A DNA stretch of 64,000 nt from UMGS1649 sp045534225 (GCA_045534225.1 JAZSJJ010000009.1:62001-126000), one strand, 5' to 3'. Counted from the first letter of the stretch, positions 50,878 through 58,777 are shown. The notes: generated by a model not told the origin, from the sequence alone. Translations and numbers: made by a program.

Positions 50878-51165
50878 TTATTCTACAACCTTAGGTACAC
50901 TTATGCAGCCAGCTTCTTTGCTTGGTGCGTTTTTAAGTATAGCTTCTCTGTTATATGAATCTTTAAGTTCATCTGCTCTAAATACATTGTATTTATCTAC
51001 AGCGTGAGCAGTAGGATTTACTCCTGTTACGTCTACTTCGTTTAATTTTTCCACAAATTCTGCAATTCCGCCTAAATCTTTAGCGTACTTTTCCACTTCT
51101 TCCTCGCTTAGACTTAATTTTGCAAGCTTTGCAATGTGTTTTACTTCTTCATGCGTAATCTTCAT
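50878..51165 (-). CDS. gatC: Aspartyl/glutamyl-tRNA(Asn/Gln) amidotransferase subunit C
   Basis: Small (95-residue) subunit that wraps around GatA and stabilises the complex. It has the family start ITHEEVKHIAKLAKLSLSEEEV (in part) and ends in LRADE-type sequence (FRADELKDSYNREAIL). It is the first gene of the operon, behind a strong promoter and a GGAGGAG site. Confidence 0.95.
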   Translation of the reverse strand: MKITHEEVKHIAKLAKLSLSEEEVEKYAKDLGGIAEFVEKLNEVDVTGVNPTAHAVDKYNVFRADELKDSYNREAILKNAPSKEAGCISVPKVVE

Positions 51166-51202
51166 TTTATCTCCTCCATATTAATCCATAATATCGTGTA
51201 CT

Positions 51203-51231
51203 ATTATATAACAAAAGTCTTCTATTTGCAA
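51203..51231 (-). promoter_or_regulatory. Promoter of the gatC operon
   Basis: TTGCAA (51231-51226), 17-base spacer, TATAAT (51208-51203). Confidence 0.8.
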
Positions 51232-51315
51232 ATATTTGAGGCTATTTCTTTTACCATATTTTAATTATTTTTTACACTTCTAAAAACTATATAAAAACAC
51301 ATCTTAAAAACGAGT

Positions 51316-51342
51316 AAAGCACAGGGTTTTAACCTGTGCTCT
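51316..51342 (-). terminator. Terminator after the 137-residue membrane protein
   Basis: AGCACAGG/CCTGTGCT hairpin 12 bases after the stop at 51354; the T-run is weak (TTTACTCG). Confidence 0.65.
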
Positions 51343-51353
51343 TAAGATGAAAA

Positions 51354-51767
51354 TTACACTTGTTCGTATACTGTGTACCTAATTTCCATCTGCAACTCTT
51401 TTTCGCAGTTTTTCATTACCTCTATGACATCTTTCTTTGTAACAATTTTGTTAGCGTAAATGGTATACTGGATTCTGTAGCCTTTCTCTCTATGAAGAAT
51501 TAATCCTTCCGTGCTCGATACTTCTGCAAGCTCCTTATCTAGCATTGACTTGATATACTCCATAAGATCCTTTTCAAGATCCCTCTTTTTATTTACAGCT
51601 ATGACTACAAAAAAGACATATGCCGCAAAGAAAAGAAGTGCAAAAAGTTTAGGGATAATACCACCACTTCCAATACAAAGAAATGCAAGTGCTATAGTTA
51701 CAACACCCATCACTAAAGAGATTGTCCGTGCTGTAGCTTCCTGCTTAATTTTTTCTACCAAATTCAT
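51354..51767 (-). CDS. Two-helix membrane protein, paralogue of the next gene
   Basis: A 137-residue protein of unknown family. Two hydrophobic segments (about 15-35 and 38-58) are followed by a basic helix (VNKKRDLEKDLMEYIKSML) and a C-terminal beta-helix-beta domain (YTIYANKIVTKKDVIEVMKNC, EIRYTVYE). The C-terminal domain matches that of the gene upstream position by position, so the two are tandem paralogues. It has its own promoter, a GGAGG site and a terminator. GC content and codon use are higher than in neighbouring genes. Confidence 0.65.
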   Translation of the reverse strand: MNLVEKIKQEATARTISLVMGVVTIALAFLCIGSGGIIPKLFALLFFAAYVFFVVIAVNKKRDLEKDLMEYIKSMLDKELAEVSSTEGLILHREKGYRIQYTIYANKIVTKKDVIEVMKNCEKELQMEIRYTVYEQV

Positions 51768-51819
51768 AGTAGACCTCCATAATAAAATTATTTTCTATGT
51801 GACTTTCATCAACACTTTA

Positions 51820-51848
51820 ATTATATCATTTTCACAGTATTATGTCAA
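51820..51848 (-). promoter_or_regulatory. Promoter of the 137-residue membrane protein gene
   Basis: TTGACA (51848-51843), 17-base spacer ending ATGA, TATAAT (51825-51820). Both hexamers match consensus, with an extended -10. Confidence 0.8.
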
Positions 51849-51880
51849 TTTGTCACAGCGATATACTTTAACACAAAAGA

Positions 51881-51906
51881 AAAGAAGGAGTTTTAGCTCC
51901 TTCTTT
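51881..51906 (-). terminator. Terminator after the 142-residue membrane protein
   Basis: AAAGAAGGAG/CTCCTTCTTT hairpin directly at the stop codon of the gene at 51907, followed by TTCTTTTG. Confidence 0.85.
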
Positions 51907-52335
51907 CTAGTTTATGCTGCTTGCTGGTTTTCTAAGAAGTCTATGCTCCATCTTAACTCCAGTCTCTTCCTTAAACCTACGCATAAACAGTTCAAAATCT
52001 TCTTTGTTAACATACCCGTTTACATAGATACAAAAACTTACTGCTATTTTCTTTTTTCTTTCTAAGATAAATCTTAATAACGAATTCTTGCTCTTAAAAT
52101 ACTCTTTTAACCTCTTGTGCAAGTAACTTTTAAGCAGTCTCTCAAAAGTCTTTTTCCGTTTGATTGCAATAACTACTAAAACAACGCTGCTTAATACAAA
52201 GAAAATTCCATAGAAAATTTCTTTCCATCCGCTACATGTTAGTAATCCACAACCAACAACAAACATCACAATAGCTATGATCAAAGATGCTTTATATTCC
52301 GTATTGTTTTGCTTAATCTCGTATACTTCGTGCAT
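51907..52335 (-). CDS. Two-helix membrane protein, paralogue of the previous gene
   Basis: A 142-residue protein of unknown family. Two hydrophobic segments (about 15-33 and 40-58), a Lys/Arg-rich helix (KRKKTFERLLKSYLHKRLKEY), and a C-terminal domain (FCIYVNGYVNKEDFELFMRRF, VKMEHRLLR) that aligns with the gene downstream. The frame extends to 52380, but that start is only about 10 bases after the -10 box and lacks a ribosome site; the ATG at 52335 has GGAGG at 5 bases and is chosen. It is a single-gene unit. Confidence 0.65.
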   Translation of the reverse strand: MHEVYEIKQNNTEYKASLIIAIVMFVVGCGLLTCSGWKEIFYGIFFVLSSVVLVVIAIKRKKTFERLLKSYLHKRLKEYFKSKNSLLRFILERKKKIAVSFCIYVNGYVNKEDFELFMRRFKEETGVKMEHRLLRKPASSIN

Positions 52336-52388
52336 AACTTCCTCCATAAATTTAATTATATCTTTATTTATTATTTGCATAGACTAGA

Positions 52389-52417
52389 ATTATACCACCA
52401 TACTCGTTTTATGTCAA
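52389..52417 (-). promoter_or_regulatory. Promoter of the 142-residue membrane protein gene
   Basis: TTGACA (52417-52412), 17-base spacer ending TGGTGG, TATAAT (52394-52389). Both hexamers are consensus. Confidence 0.82.
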
Positions 52418-52422
52418 ATAAA

Positions 52423-52448
52423 AAGTGTATACAATATTGTATACACTT
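52423..52448 (-). terminator. Terminator of the phosphohexomutase-GNAT-era-yqzL-recO unit
   Basis: AAGTGTATAC/GTATACACTT hairpin 10 bases after the recO stop, followed on the minus strand by TTTTATTTG. Confidence 0.88.
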
Positions 52449-52457
52449 AATTTATTA

Positions 52458-53207
52458 TTAAAAACTCAATTGTTCCGTATATAATCTGTCTGCAACTTTT
52501 TCTAATTCTTTTTCTGCTTTTTTATCTATTTTGAATGAATATACCTTTTTAGAATCGCTCGCTAATATATAGTATATTGCATAAAAGGCTGCTTGACCAA
52601 GCTTTACATACCAACCACTTTTTAATTTTTCTTCATTTTCTTTAGACAATTTAGTATAACAACTGCCACATAATACACTATTAGTATTAAAAGAATAGTA
52701 ATATCCTTTATCTTCTTTTTCTACCATACTGCTATTACATTTACTACATTTTGTTATGCTCGGACTATATCCTAAAAGCGCTAACATTTTAAGCTTAAAA
52801 ACACTTTTTACATAGTTAAAATCTAAATCTTTTTTAGCTATTATAAATAACGTATTTAAGAATAATGATAATATTCCTTCCGCCTCTATATTTTCATATA
52901 CAAGATTGTTTAATATTTTAGTTACTTCACACGCTTTTTCGTATTTATCTAAATCTATACGGAAATCGTAAAAAGTCTCAATGCTCTCTGCTGAATTTAT
53001 GTGATAAAAGGTTGTTCCTTTATATAGCACAAATTCACTATATACTAAAAGTTGACATGGTGCAAGAAGAGCGCTAGTTGTTTTTTTAGCACCTTTGGCC
53101 ATACAAGAGATTTTACCTAATTCGTCTGTAAGTAACGTTATTATTTTATCGTTATCTTTATAGGCTGTCTCTTTTATTACTACTCCCTTCACCTTCAGTA
53201 ATTTCAT
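52458..53207 (-). CDS. recO: DNA repair protein RecO
   Basis: Loads RecA onto SSB-coated single-stranded DNA with RecR, and anneals strands. The 249-residue protein has the N-terminal OB fold (LKVKGVVIKETAYKDNDKIITLLT, in part) and the C-terminal helical domain with a four-cysteine zinc site (CSKCNSSM ... CGSCYTKL). The frame runs back to a TTG, but the ATG at 53207 gives the family-like start MKLLKVKG. It overlaps the yqzL-like gene by 50 bases and lies last in the era unit, the usual Bacillus order. Confidence 0.95.
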   Translation of the reverse strand: MKLLKVKGVVIKETAYKDNDKIITLLTDELGKISCMAKGAKKTTSALLAPCQLLVYSEFVLYKGTTFYHINSAESIETFYDFRIDLDKYEKACEVTKILNNLVYENIEAEGILSLFLNTLFIIAKKDLDFNYVKSVFKLKMLALLGYSPSITKCSKCNSSMVEKEDKGYYYSFNTNSVLCGSCYTKLSKENEEKLKSGWYVKLGQAAFYAIYYILASDSKKVYSFKIDKKAEKELEKVADRLYTEQLSF

Positions 53208-53310
53208 CATTTCCCCCAACTTCTATTTCTGCTGCTTTACATATATCTTTATATCTTAAATAATCTTCAATACTACCAGTTTGTTCAAATTTATCCCAAT
53301 ACTCTTCCAT
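53158..53310 (-). CDS. YqzL-like small protein
   Basis: A 50-residue frame too short for most gene callers, running from an ATG at 53310 to a TAA at 53158. The start (MEEYWDKFEQTGSIEDYLRYK) closely follows the pattern of Bacillus YqzL, a short protein whose gene lies between era and recO exactly as here. The rest is acidic and polar. A good AGGTGAT ribosome site lies 6 bases upstream. Its end overlaps the recO start by 50 bases in another frame, so coupling is likely. The function of YqzL is not known to me. Confidence 0.72.
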   Translation of the reverse strand: MEEYWDKFEQTGSIEDYLRYKDICKAAEIEVGGNDEITEGEGSSNKRDSL

Positions 53311-53373
53311 TTAAATCACCTAGTAATATTTTATGTAGTTTTAGTTTCGTTATACTACCTATTTTGTCATAAA

Positions 53374-54288
53374 CTAGCTTATTTTGTTCTTAAATTGTCC
53401 AAGATAACTATCGTTATCATCCCAATCTTTTCTAACTTTAACCCAAAGTTTCAAATGAACTCTAGCATCTAACATTTTTTCAATATCTTTTCTTGCGGCT
53501 GTTCCAATGCGTTTTAGCATTTCACCATCTTTACCGATTATTATTCCCTTGTGTGATGATTTTTTGCAAATTATATTTGCTTCAATATCATAAACAAGAT
53601 TGTCGTTTTCAGTAACTCTATCTTTCATTTTTTCAACTTGTATAGAAAGTCCATGTGGAATTTCTTCATCAAGATATTTAAGAGCTTTTTCTCTTATATA
53701 TTCTTCTACAAGCTCTCTTTCTGTTACATCTGTAATTTCGTCTTCTTCAAAGATATAATCACCTTCTGGAAGTGCATTTTCAATACACTTAACAAGAGTT
53801 TCTAAGCCATCTTTTTTATATACAGATATTGGCACTATATCTTCAAAACTTCCACCAATAGATAATATGTATTTGTTATACTCTTCTATTATTCTTAATA
53901 TATTTTCTTTCTTAATCTTGTCTACCTTGTTAATAACAAGAAGTACCTTTTTCTTAGTCTCAACAATTTGTTCCATTATTTTTTTATTTGCATCATCTAA
54001 AACTGGTTTTGCACCATCTACTAGATAAATAATGGCATCAACATTATCTACGGCAAGTCCTACACCTTTCATCATATATTCACCTAATTTATTCTTAGGA
54101 TTATGCACTCCAGGCGTATCTATAAATATTATTTGTGAAGTTTCAGTTGTTCTTATTCCCTTAATGTTAAATCTAGTTGTTTGTGGCTTTGGTGTTATTA
54201 TTGCTACATCAAAACCAACTAAATTATTTACCATACTAGATTTACCCGCATTAGGTTTACCTACAACTGCTACAAATCCTGATTTCAT
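53374..54288 (-). CDS. era: GTPase Era
   Basis: Essential GTPase that helps mature 16S rRNA and assemble the 30S subunit. The 304-residue protein has the G1 motif GKPNAGKS at 10-17, G3 DTPGVH, G4 NKVD, and the C-terminal KH RNA-binding domain (ANIICKKSSHKGIIIGKDGEMLKRIG, in part). The frame is open to 54306, but the ATG at 54288 has GAGGAG at 7 bases, inside the end of the acetyltransferase gene. It precedes yqzL and recO. Confidence 0.98.
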   Translation of the reverse strand: MKSGFVAVVGKPNAGKSSMVNNLVGFDVAIITPKPQTTRFNIKGIRTTETSQIIFIDTPGVHNPKNKLGEYMMKGVGLAVDNVDAIIYLVDGAKPVLDDANKKIMEQIVETKKKVLLVINKVDKIKKENILRIIEEYNKYILSIGGSFEDIVPISVYKKDGLETLVKCIENALPEGDYIFEEDEITDVTERELVEEYIREKALKYLDEEIPHGLSIQVEKMKDRVTENDNLVYDIEANIICKKSSHKGIIIGKDGEMLKRIGTAARKDIEKMLDARVHLKLWVKVRKDWDDNDSYLGQFKNKIS

Positions 54289-54289
54289 A

Positions 54290-54772
54290 CTAATTCTCCT
54301 CGTCATTCATATACTCGTAAATTGATCTTTTTACTTTTAAATTCTTGTTATAAAATTCTATTGCTCCTGTGTTATATCCCCAAACAGTTAGTTCTAAAGA
54401 ACGAATGTTATTTTCTTTAACAAAGTTTTTCATATGATTTAGCATAGCCGTTCCTATACCGTGTCTCTTATACTCATCACTAACAATAATGTATTCTATA
54501 AAAAGAATATCTCTAATTTTTGTTATCTCATCATCGCCAATATGTTTAATTTCGGCAACGCATGTTCCAATAACTTTATTATCGTCTTTAGCTACTATCA
54601 TATGATAATCTTTATTATCCATTCTATCCATTAGATTACTTTCCCAATTTTCATAATTAGGAACAAATATGTCTGGTCTTTTATCTAAAGTATAGTCTGC
54701 TAAAGATGCGACAAGCTTAGCCGCCTCTTTAACATCACTCTTTTCTAATTTTGATATAACTATATTTTTCAT
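54290..54772 (-). CDS. GNAT family N-acetyltransferase
   Basis: A 160-residue acetyl-CoA-dependent acetyltransferase. The acetyl-CoA loop is in YIIVSDEYKRHGIGTAML (residues 94-110, R-x-x-G-x-G/A), with the following GNAT strand SLELTVWGYNTGAIEFYNKN. The substrate (protein, amine or antibiotic) cannot be read. It overlaps the phosphohexomutase stop by one base (TAATG) and ends one base before era, so it is inside the era unit. Confidence 0.88.
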   Translation of the reverse strand: MKNIVISKLEKSDVKEAAKLVASLADYTLDKRPDIFVPNYENWESNLMDRMDNKDYHMIVAKDDNKVIGTCVAEIKHIGDDEITKIRDILFIEYIIVSDEYKRHGIGTAMLNHMKNFVKENNIRSLELTVWGYNTGAIEFYNKNLKVKRSIYEYMNDEEN

Positions 54773-56127
54773 TAAAATGATATAACTCCTCTAAATTCAT
54801 CCATTAATTCATTTAGTCTTTCCTCTGTTGTTGCTTCAAATCTCATACCTACATCTGGTCCTGTTTGAGTTGCTCTAATTAGCATCCAAGCATCATCAAA
54901 TTCCACTCTCACGCCATCTATTTCGCAAATTTCATATCCTTTAGCTTTAGCATATTCTCTTACTTTTTCTACTAATTCATATTTACCTGTTTCTGTAGAT
55001 TTAACTTTTATTTCTGGTGTTGAATGATATCTAACTACACCATCTAAAAGTTCGGAAGCTTTCTTATTAGAATTAGATAATAACTCTATATATCTTAAAG
55101 CAGCATAAATACCATCATCAAAACCTGGCCATCTGTCTCTAAAGAAGATATGTCCAGATAGCTCTCCACCAAGCATAAAGTCGCCTTCTCTCATTTTTGC
55201 TTTAATATATGAATTACCAACTCTATATCTGCATACACATCCACCTAGTTTTTTCATTTCATCCGCTATGGCTTTTGTACATTTAACATCGTGAAGAACA
55301 CATTTATTATCCACTTTATTTATAATATCTCTCCATAAAGCAATTAAGTACATATCTGGAGCTATATAGTCTCCTTTTTCGTCTATTATACCAACTCTAT
55401 CACAGTCTCCATCAAATGCAACGCCAATGTCTGCGTTAAGTTCAAACACTTTATCTCTTAACATTGTTAAATTAGCAACTACACTTGGATCAGCTTCATG
55501 ATTTGGAAATGTTCCGTCTGATTCATCACATATATATGTAACATCTAAATCCTTAAACATTGAAAATACTTCTTTCATTACTGTAGTAGCAGCACCATTA
55601 CCACCATCTACAACAACTTTTAGTTTTCTATCTCCAAAATTAGTTCTTTCTTTTATTAAATTTAGATATCCCTCTTTAACATCTGCTGTTGTTAAAGTTC
55701 CTTTTCCTACTTTAAATTCACCTTTTTCTATATATTCTCTAAATTCTTGAATCTTTTCTCCATAAGCATTTCCAGATTCATCAAAAGCAAATTTAAATCC
55801 GTTATATTCCTTTGGATTATGACTTGCTGTTACCATCATGCCAGAAGGTATTCCTAAATGTATCCAAGAATAATAGTACATAGGTGTTGTAACTAAACCT
55901 ATATTTACTACATCTATACCTGTAGATAAAATTCCATCTATCAACGCTTTTTGCATAGATTCAGAATGTGTTCTGTTATCTCTACCAACTATAGCTTTAG
56001 TTTTTCCAAGTTCAGATATATATGATCCAAAACCTTGTCCAACTTTATATGCTACCTCTTCATTTAAATCATTTCCATATATTCCACGGATATCGTATCC
56101 TCTAAATATGTGCTTTGCTATTTCCAT
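54772..56127 (-). CDS. Phosphomannomutase/phosphoglucomutase
   Basis: Alpha-D-phosphohexomutase of 451 residues. The catalytic phosphoserine loop is VTASHNPKEYNG with S102, the metal-binding loop DGDCDR is at 239-244, and the sugar-specificity loop GGELSGHIFF follows at about 318. The set matches the PMM/PGM (ManB/AlgC) group, which makes mannose-1-P or glucose-1-P for surface sugars. The C-terminal phosphate-binding part (RATQTGPDVGMRFEA) is intact. It is the first gene of the unit. Which sugar is used cannot be decided from the sequence. Confidence 0.93.
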   Translation of the reverse strand: MEIAKHIFRGYDIRGIYGNDLNEEVAYKVGQGFGSYISELGKTKAIVGRDNRTHSESMQKALIDGILSTGIDVVNIGLVTTPMYYYSWIHLGIPSGMMVTASHNPKEYNGFKFAFDESGNAYGEKIQEFREYIEKGEFKVGKGTLTTADVKEGYLNLIKERTNFGDRKLKVVVDGGNGAATTVMKEVFSMFKDLDVTYICDESDGTFPNHEADPSVVANLTMLRDKVFELNADIGVAFDGDCDRVGIIDEKGDYIAPDMYLIALWRDIINKVDNKCVLHDVKCTKAIADEMKKLGGCVCRYRVGNSYIKAKMREGDFMLGGELSGHIFFRDRWPGFDDGIYAALRYIELLSNSNKKASELLDGVVRYHSTPEIKVKSTETGKYELVEKVREYAKAKGYEICEIDGVRVEFDDAWMLIRATQTGPDVGMRFEATTEERLNELMDEFRGVISF

Positions 56128-56217
56128 TATTTCCTCCTATAATAAAATAAACTATTTTTGTTCATTTTACGCTATTTGTATATTATCACATATGGGGTTA
56201 AAAATCAAGAAAATGAA

Positions 56218-56250
56218 AAAGTAGATACTAGCTTGTTTAGTATCTACTTT
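56218..56250 (-). terminator. Terminator after the EcsC-like gene
   Basis: AAAGTAGATACTA/TAGTATCTACTTT hairpin (13-bp stem) 11 bases after the stop, followed by TTCATTTTC on the minus strand. Confidence 0.85.
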
Positions 56251-56260
56251 ATATTTATTA

Positions 56261-57220
56261 TTATCTTTTTTTCTCATTATCTTTGTTTTCTGTCACTGCT
56301 TCCTCTAACTTCTTCCAAAGTTTCTTTTCTTCCTTAGATTCTTCATGTGCTGGATTAGAAAGCATTGTATCTTTTAACACTTCTCTTAAATTATCTGCAC
56401 ATATTTCAAATGACGCAAACGTACTGCTTCCACATATAACACTACTAACAATTGGCACCATTGCTTTTGCTGCTGAAGTTATAAAGGATTTTGCCATTCT
56501 TTCTTCAAACCATTCCGCAGCATCATCTGCTTCTTTATCTATAACTCCTTCTGTAAGAAGTTTCTTCATTGCTCTTTTCTTAGCTCCGTTATATTGTGCT
56601 TTAGCTATTACTTTTATTGCCGCTACAGTCCCTTCTACTTCATTCATTATTCCTAAACAAATTGTAAATAGATTTATAGTTGCTTCATCAAATGTATTGT
56701 TTTTTTCTGTTACATTTATTTCAGGGAAACCATATAAATATAGCATCTTTTGTGCAATTCTTAACAAATACACATGATATTGAATTATATCTGCTGGTAC
56801 AGCTGCAATTAATCCTATTCCTCCTTGAGTACCTAGTGTAGCGGATATTCCAGCAACAAAATTCCTTTCTGTTTTAATCACTTCATTTGCTATTTCATCT
56901 ATTTCTATCATGCTTATACTTGCTTTTAATGGGTTCTTTTTTATAGCTAGAGCTATAGTTTCTTCTCCATATTTTTCTTCAAAAACTTTTCTAAAGAACT
57001 CTTCTCTATCCACTTTTGAGCCAGGAGTTCTAAGAGCTGCAATTATTATATCTTCAATATCTGCTTCCCCATCTCTGTTAGCGTCCAATGTTTCTACTAT
57101 TACATCCGCAGATTTATCTACGACCTTTTTAGTAGCATCTGTTACATTCTCTACCGTCTCTATTGCGCCCAAAGCTATTTTTCTTAAAGTCTTATTTACT
57201 TTTCTTTTATCTATTAGCAT
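56261..57220 (-). CDS. EcsC-like domain protein
   Basis: A 319-residue protein whose middle (about residues 130-210) resembles EcsC: GIGLIAAVPADIIQYHVYLLRIAQKMLYLYGF (in part) with hydrophobic but not clearly transmembrane segments. An N-terminal region with DANRDGEADIEDIII has an EF-hand-like DxNxDGxAD loop, and the C-terminus is highly charged (EESKEEKKLWKKLEE). The biochemical role of EcsC proteins is unclear to me. It lies 20 bases after the GRAM/PH-like gene, so the two form one unit. Confidence 0.7.
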   Translation of the reverse strand: MLIDKRKVNKTLRKIALGAIETVENVTDATKKVVDKSADVIVETLDANRDGEADIEDIIIAALRTPGSKVDREEFFRKVFEEKYGEETIALAIKKNPLKASISMIEIDEIANEVIKTERNFVAGISATLGTQGGIGLIAAVPADIIQYHVYLLRIAQKMLYLYGFPEINVTEKNNTFDEATINLFTICLGIMNEVEGTVAAIKVIAKAQYNGAKKRAMKKLLTEGVIDKEADDAAEWFEERMAKSFITSAAKAMVPIVSSVICGSSTFASFEICADNLREVLKDTMLSNPAHEESKEEKKLWKKLEEAVTENKDNEKKR

Positions 57221-57240
57221 AAAATACTCCTTGTAAATTG

Positions 57241-57798
57241 CTATTTATTATTATTTGCATTTATTGCTGTTATTGCAGCATTTTTAACCGTTTTTACTAC
57301 TTTTGCAGCTTTTTTCCCTTTAGGAATTGGAACTTTTTTTACTGCTAATGTAACTACTGTTTTTACAGCCTTTGACGTTGCGCCATCACCTAACGTTTCA
57401 TCTACACTTTCTCTTGCTTTCTTAACTTTATCCATCGCTCTTTTTACTTTGGTTGTGCCTGTAGCCGCATCAACAACCATTGATGCAAATTTAGTTGCAT
57501 CTTTTTTATTTAGAAACTTAATTACAATATTTTCTTCTATTGTTTGAACATCTACACATTCATTTTTTTGTTTAACTTGCAACTTATCTGAGTAAGTTTT
57601 AATATGACTTAACTCTATGACATCCAACATTTTCTTAAATTCTTGTTTCTTTATTAATCCTTTTACTATCTTTTGTTCAAATAATATTCTTTTAGAAGTT
57701 AACGTTAAATGTAAATCTCCTTTTATATCTTCTCTTGTAACAACATTTTCTAGTATTATTACCTCATCTGCTTCTAATGTTTGCTCTTGTTTACTCAT
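57241..57798 (-). CDS. GRAM/PH-like domain protein
   Basis: A 185-residue protein. Residues 1-110 have the strand pattern of a bacterial PH/GRAM domain (GDLHLTLTSKRILFEQKI, VIELSHIKTYSDKLQVKQKN, NIVIKFLNKKDATKFASMV), which binds lipids or proteins at membranes. The C-terminal 70 residues are a basic, Ala/Val/Lys-rich stretch. It is first in the unit with the EcsC-like gene. Not a named family that I can be sure of. Confidence 0.68.
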   Translation of the reverse strand: MSKQEQTLEADEVIILENVVTREDIKGDLHLTLTSKRILFEQKIVKGLIKKQEFKKMLDVIELSHIKTYSDKLQVKQKNECVDVQTIEENIVIKFLNKKDATKFASMVVDAATGTTKVKRAMDKVKKARESVDETLGDGATSKAVKTVVTLAVKKVPIPKGKKAAKVVKTVKNAAITAINANNNK

Positions 57799-57906
57799 AA
57801 ATATTCCCCCTAATATATACTTTGTAAATTACGCGAATTCCTTCATGGTTAAATACTAACACAGTTTGTATTTATTTTCAATCATTATTTAATACAATTA
57901 GACAAT

Positions 57907-57930
57907 AAAAAACTCCCACTTTCGTGAGAG
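57907..57930 (-). terminator. Terminator after the 76-residue gene
   Basis: CTCTCAC/GTGGGAG hairpin (loop GAAA, one G-U) followed by TTTTTTATTG on the minus strand. Confidence 0.82.
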
Positions 57931-57957
57931 AAAAGATAAACTTTTTTTACTTGGAAA

Positions 57958-58188
57958 TTACCAAGCTTGTGTTTTGACTGCGCGTACGATAGTACCAACA
58001 TCTCCTATCTGGATCCATACCAGAATGGTAAGATCTCCATGCTGAATAGCGAGGATGGTATAACCATCACTTCTCGTATTCACTTCGATAGGTTGCATTC
58101 TACAAACACTCTCGAGAGAGATAACCTCCTTCTTAAAGTGATTGTCGATTGCCTTCTTTACGAGTTTTGCAGTGCTAATGTCCAACAT
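57958..58188 (-). CDS. Unknown 76-residue protein
   Basis: I do not recognise it. A helical start (STAKLVKKAIDNHFKKEV) is followed by a beta-rich remainder (VNTRSDGYTILAIQHG, LTILVWIQIGDVGTIVRAV). Codon use is clearly GC-richer than the genes on both sides. The frame opens at a TTG at 58203, but the ATG at 58188 has GGAGGTC at 7 bases. The leader closely resembles that of the gene at 51354. It is transcribed alone. Confidence 0.6.
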   Translation of the reverse strand: MLDISTAKLVKKAIDNHFKKEVISLESVCRMQPIEVNTRSDGYTILAIQHGDLTILVWIQIGDVGTIVRAVKTQAW

Positions 58189-58270
58189 TTTTTTGACCTC
58201 CAATAAAATTATTTTGTTTTTATGCCTGGACTATGTAGAAACTGGAGTAAAATAGTTTCAACATACATAT

Positions 58271-58299
58271 ATTATACCACATTATGTTAACTTTTTCAA
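58271..58299 (-). promoter_or_regulatory. Promoter of the 76-residue gene
   Basis: TTGAAA (58299-58294), 17-base spacer ending TGTGG, TATAAT (58276-58271). Confidence 0.75.
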
Positions 58300-58307
58300 G
58301 GCTATAT

Positions 58308-58335
58308 AAAAAGCAGGCACCTTTAAGTACCTGCT
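58308..58335 (-). terminator. Terminator after tRNA-Glu
   Basis: GCAGGTAC/GTGCCTGC hairpin (bulged) 6 bases after the CCA end, followed by TTTTTATATAG. Confidence 0.75.
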
Positions 58336-58340
58336 AAATT

Positions 58341-58415
58341 TGGTGACCCATACGGGAATCGAACCCATGATTCGGCCTTGAGAGGGCCGCGTCTTAACCG
58401 CTTGACCAATGGGCC
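58341..58415 (-). tRNA. tRNA-Glu (CUC)
   Basis: 75 bases with an encoded CCA. The acceptor stem is GGCCCAT/ATGGGTC (one G-U), the D arm TGGTCAAGCGGTTAAGAC matches the tRNA-Glu pattern, and the anticodon loop CTCTCAA gives anticodon CTC. It reads GAG codons; a UUC-anticodon partner is presumably elsewhere. It has its own promoter and terminator. Confidence 0.96.
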
Positions 58416-58429
58416 TCAAACATGGTTAT

Positions 58430-58458
58430 ATTATACTCACTTTGAGTTTTATTGTCAA
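58430..58458 (-). promoter_or_regulatory. Promoter of tRNA-Glu
   Basis: TTGACA (58458-58453), 17-base spacer, TATAAT (58435-58430), 15 bases before the tRNA 5' end. Confidence 0.85.
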
Positions 58459-58460
58459 GA

Positions 58461-58493
58461 AAAACGAGAAAGAATTATCCTCTTTCTCGTTTT
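58461..58493 (-). terminator. Terminator of ymdB-spoVS
   Basis: AAAACGAGAAAGA/TCTTTCTCGTTTT hairpin 15 bases after the spoVS stop, followed by CTTGAC on the minus strand; A/T arms make it usable both ways. Confidence 0.82.
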
Positions 58494-58507
58494 ATTTCAA
58501 TATATAA

Positions 58508-58777
58508 TTATACTAAAGTTTTAGGTTCTACCGTAAATCTAATTCCTGTTTTTTCCGCTCCATCTATTGTTACTTCTGTAAATGATGGTGAACATACTAT
58601 GTCCATTCCTGATTGAACCATAAATCCTCTAGCGATTGTTACCGCTTTAACTGTTTGATTTACTGCTCCTGCTCCTATAGCTTGTACTTCAACTTTACCG
58701 TTTTCTTTTACCAATCCTGCAATTGCACCTGCTACTCCATTAGGACTAGACTTTGCTGATACTTTTAATATTTCCAT
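58508..58777 (-). CDS. spoVS: Stage V sporulation protein S
   Basis: An 89-residue Alba-fold protein with the diagnostic start LKVSAKSSPNGVAGAIAG, then VQAIGAGAVNQTVKAVTIARGF and a FTVEP-type end. It affects sporulation and cell division in Bacillus and occurs in non-sporulating bacteria too. It lies 95 bases after ymdB, as in Bacillus, so both are probably transcribed together. The ribosome site is GAGG at 7 bases. Confidence 0.96.
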   Translation of the reverse strand: MEILKVSAKSSPNGVAGAIAGLVKENGKVEVQAIGAGAVNQTVKAVTIARGFMVQSGMDIVCSPSFTEVTIDGAEKTGIRFTVEPKTLV

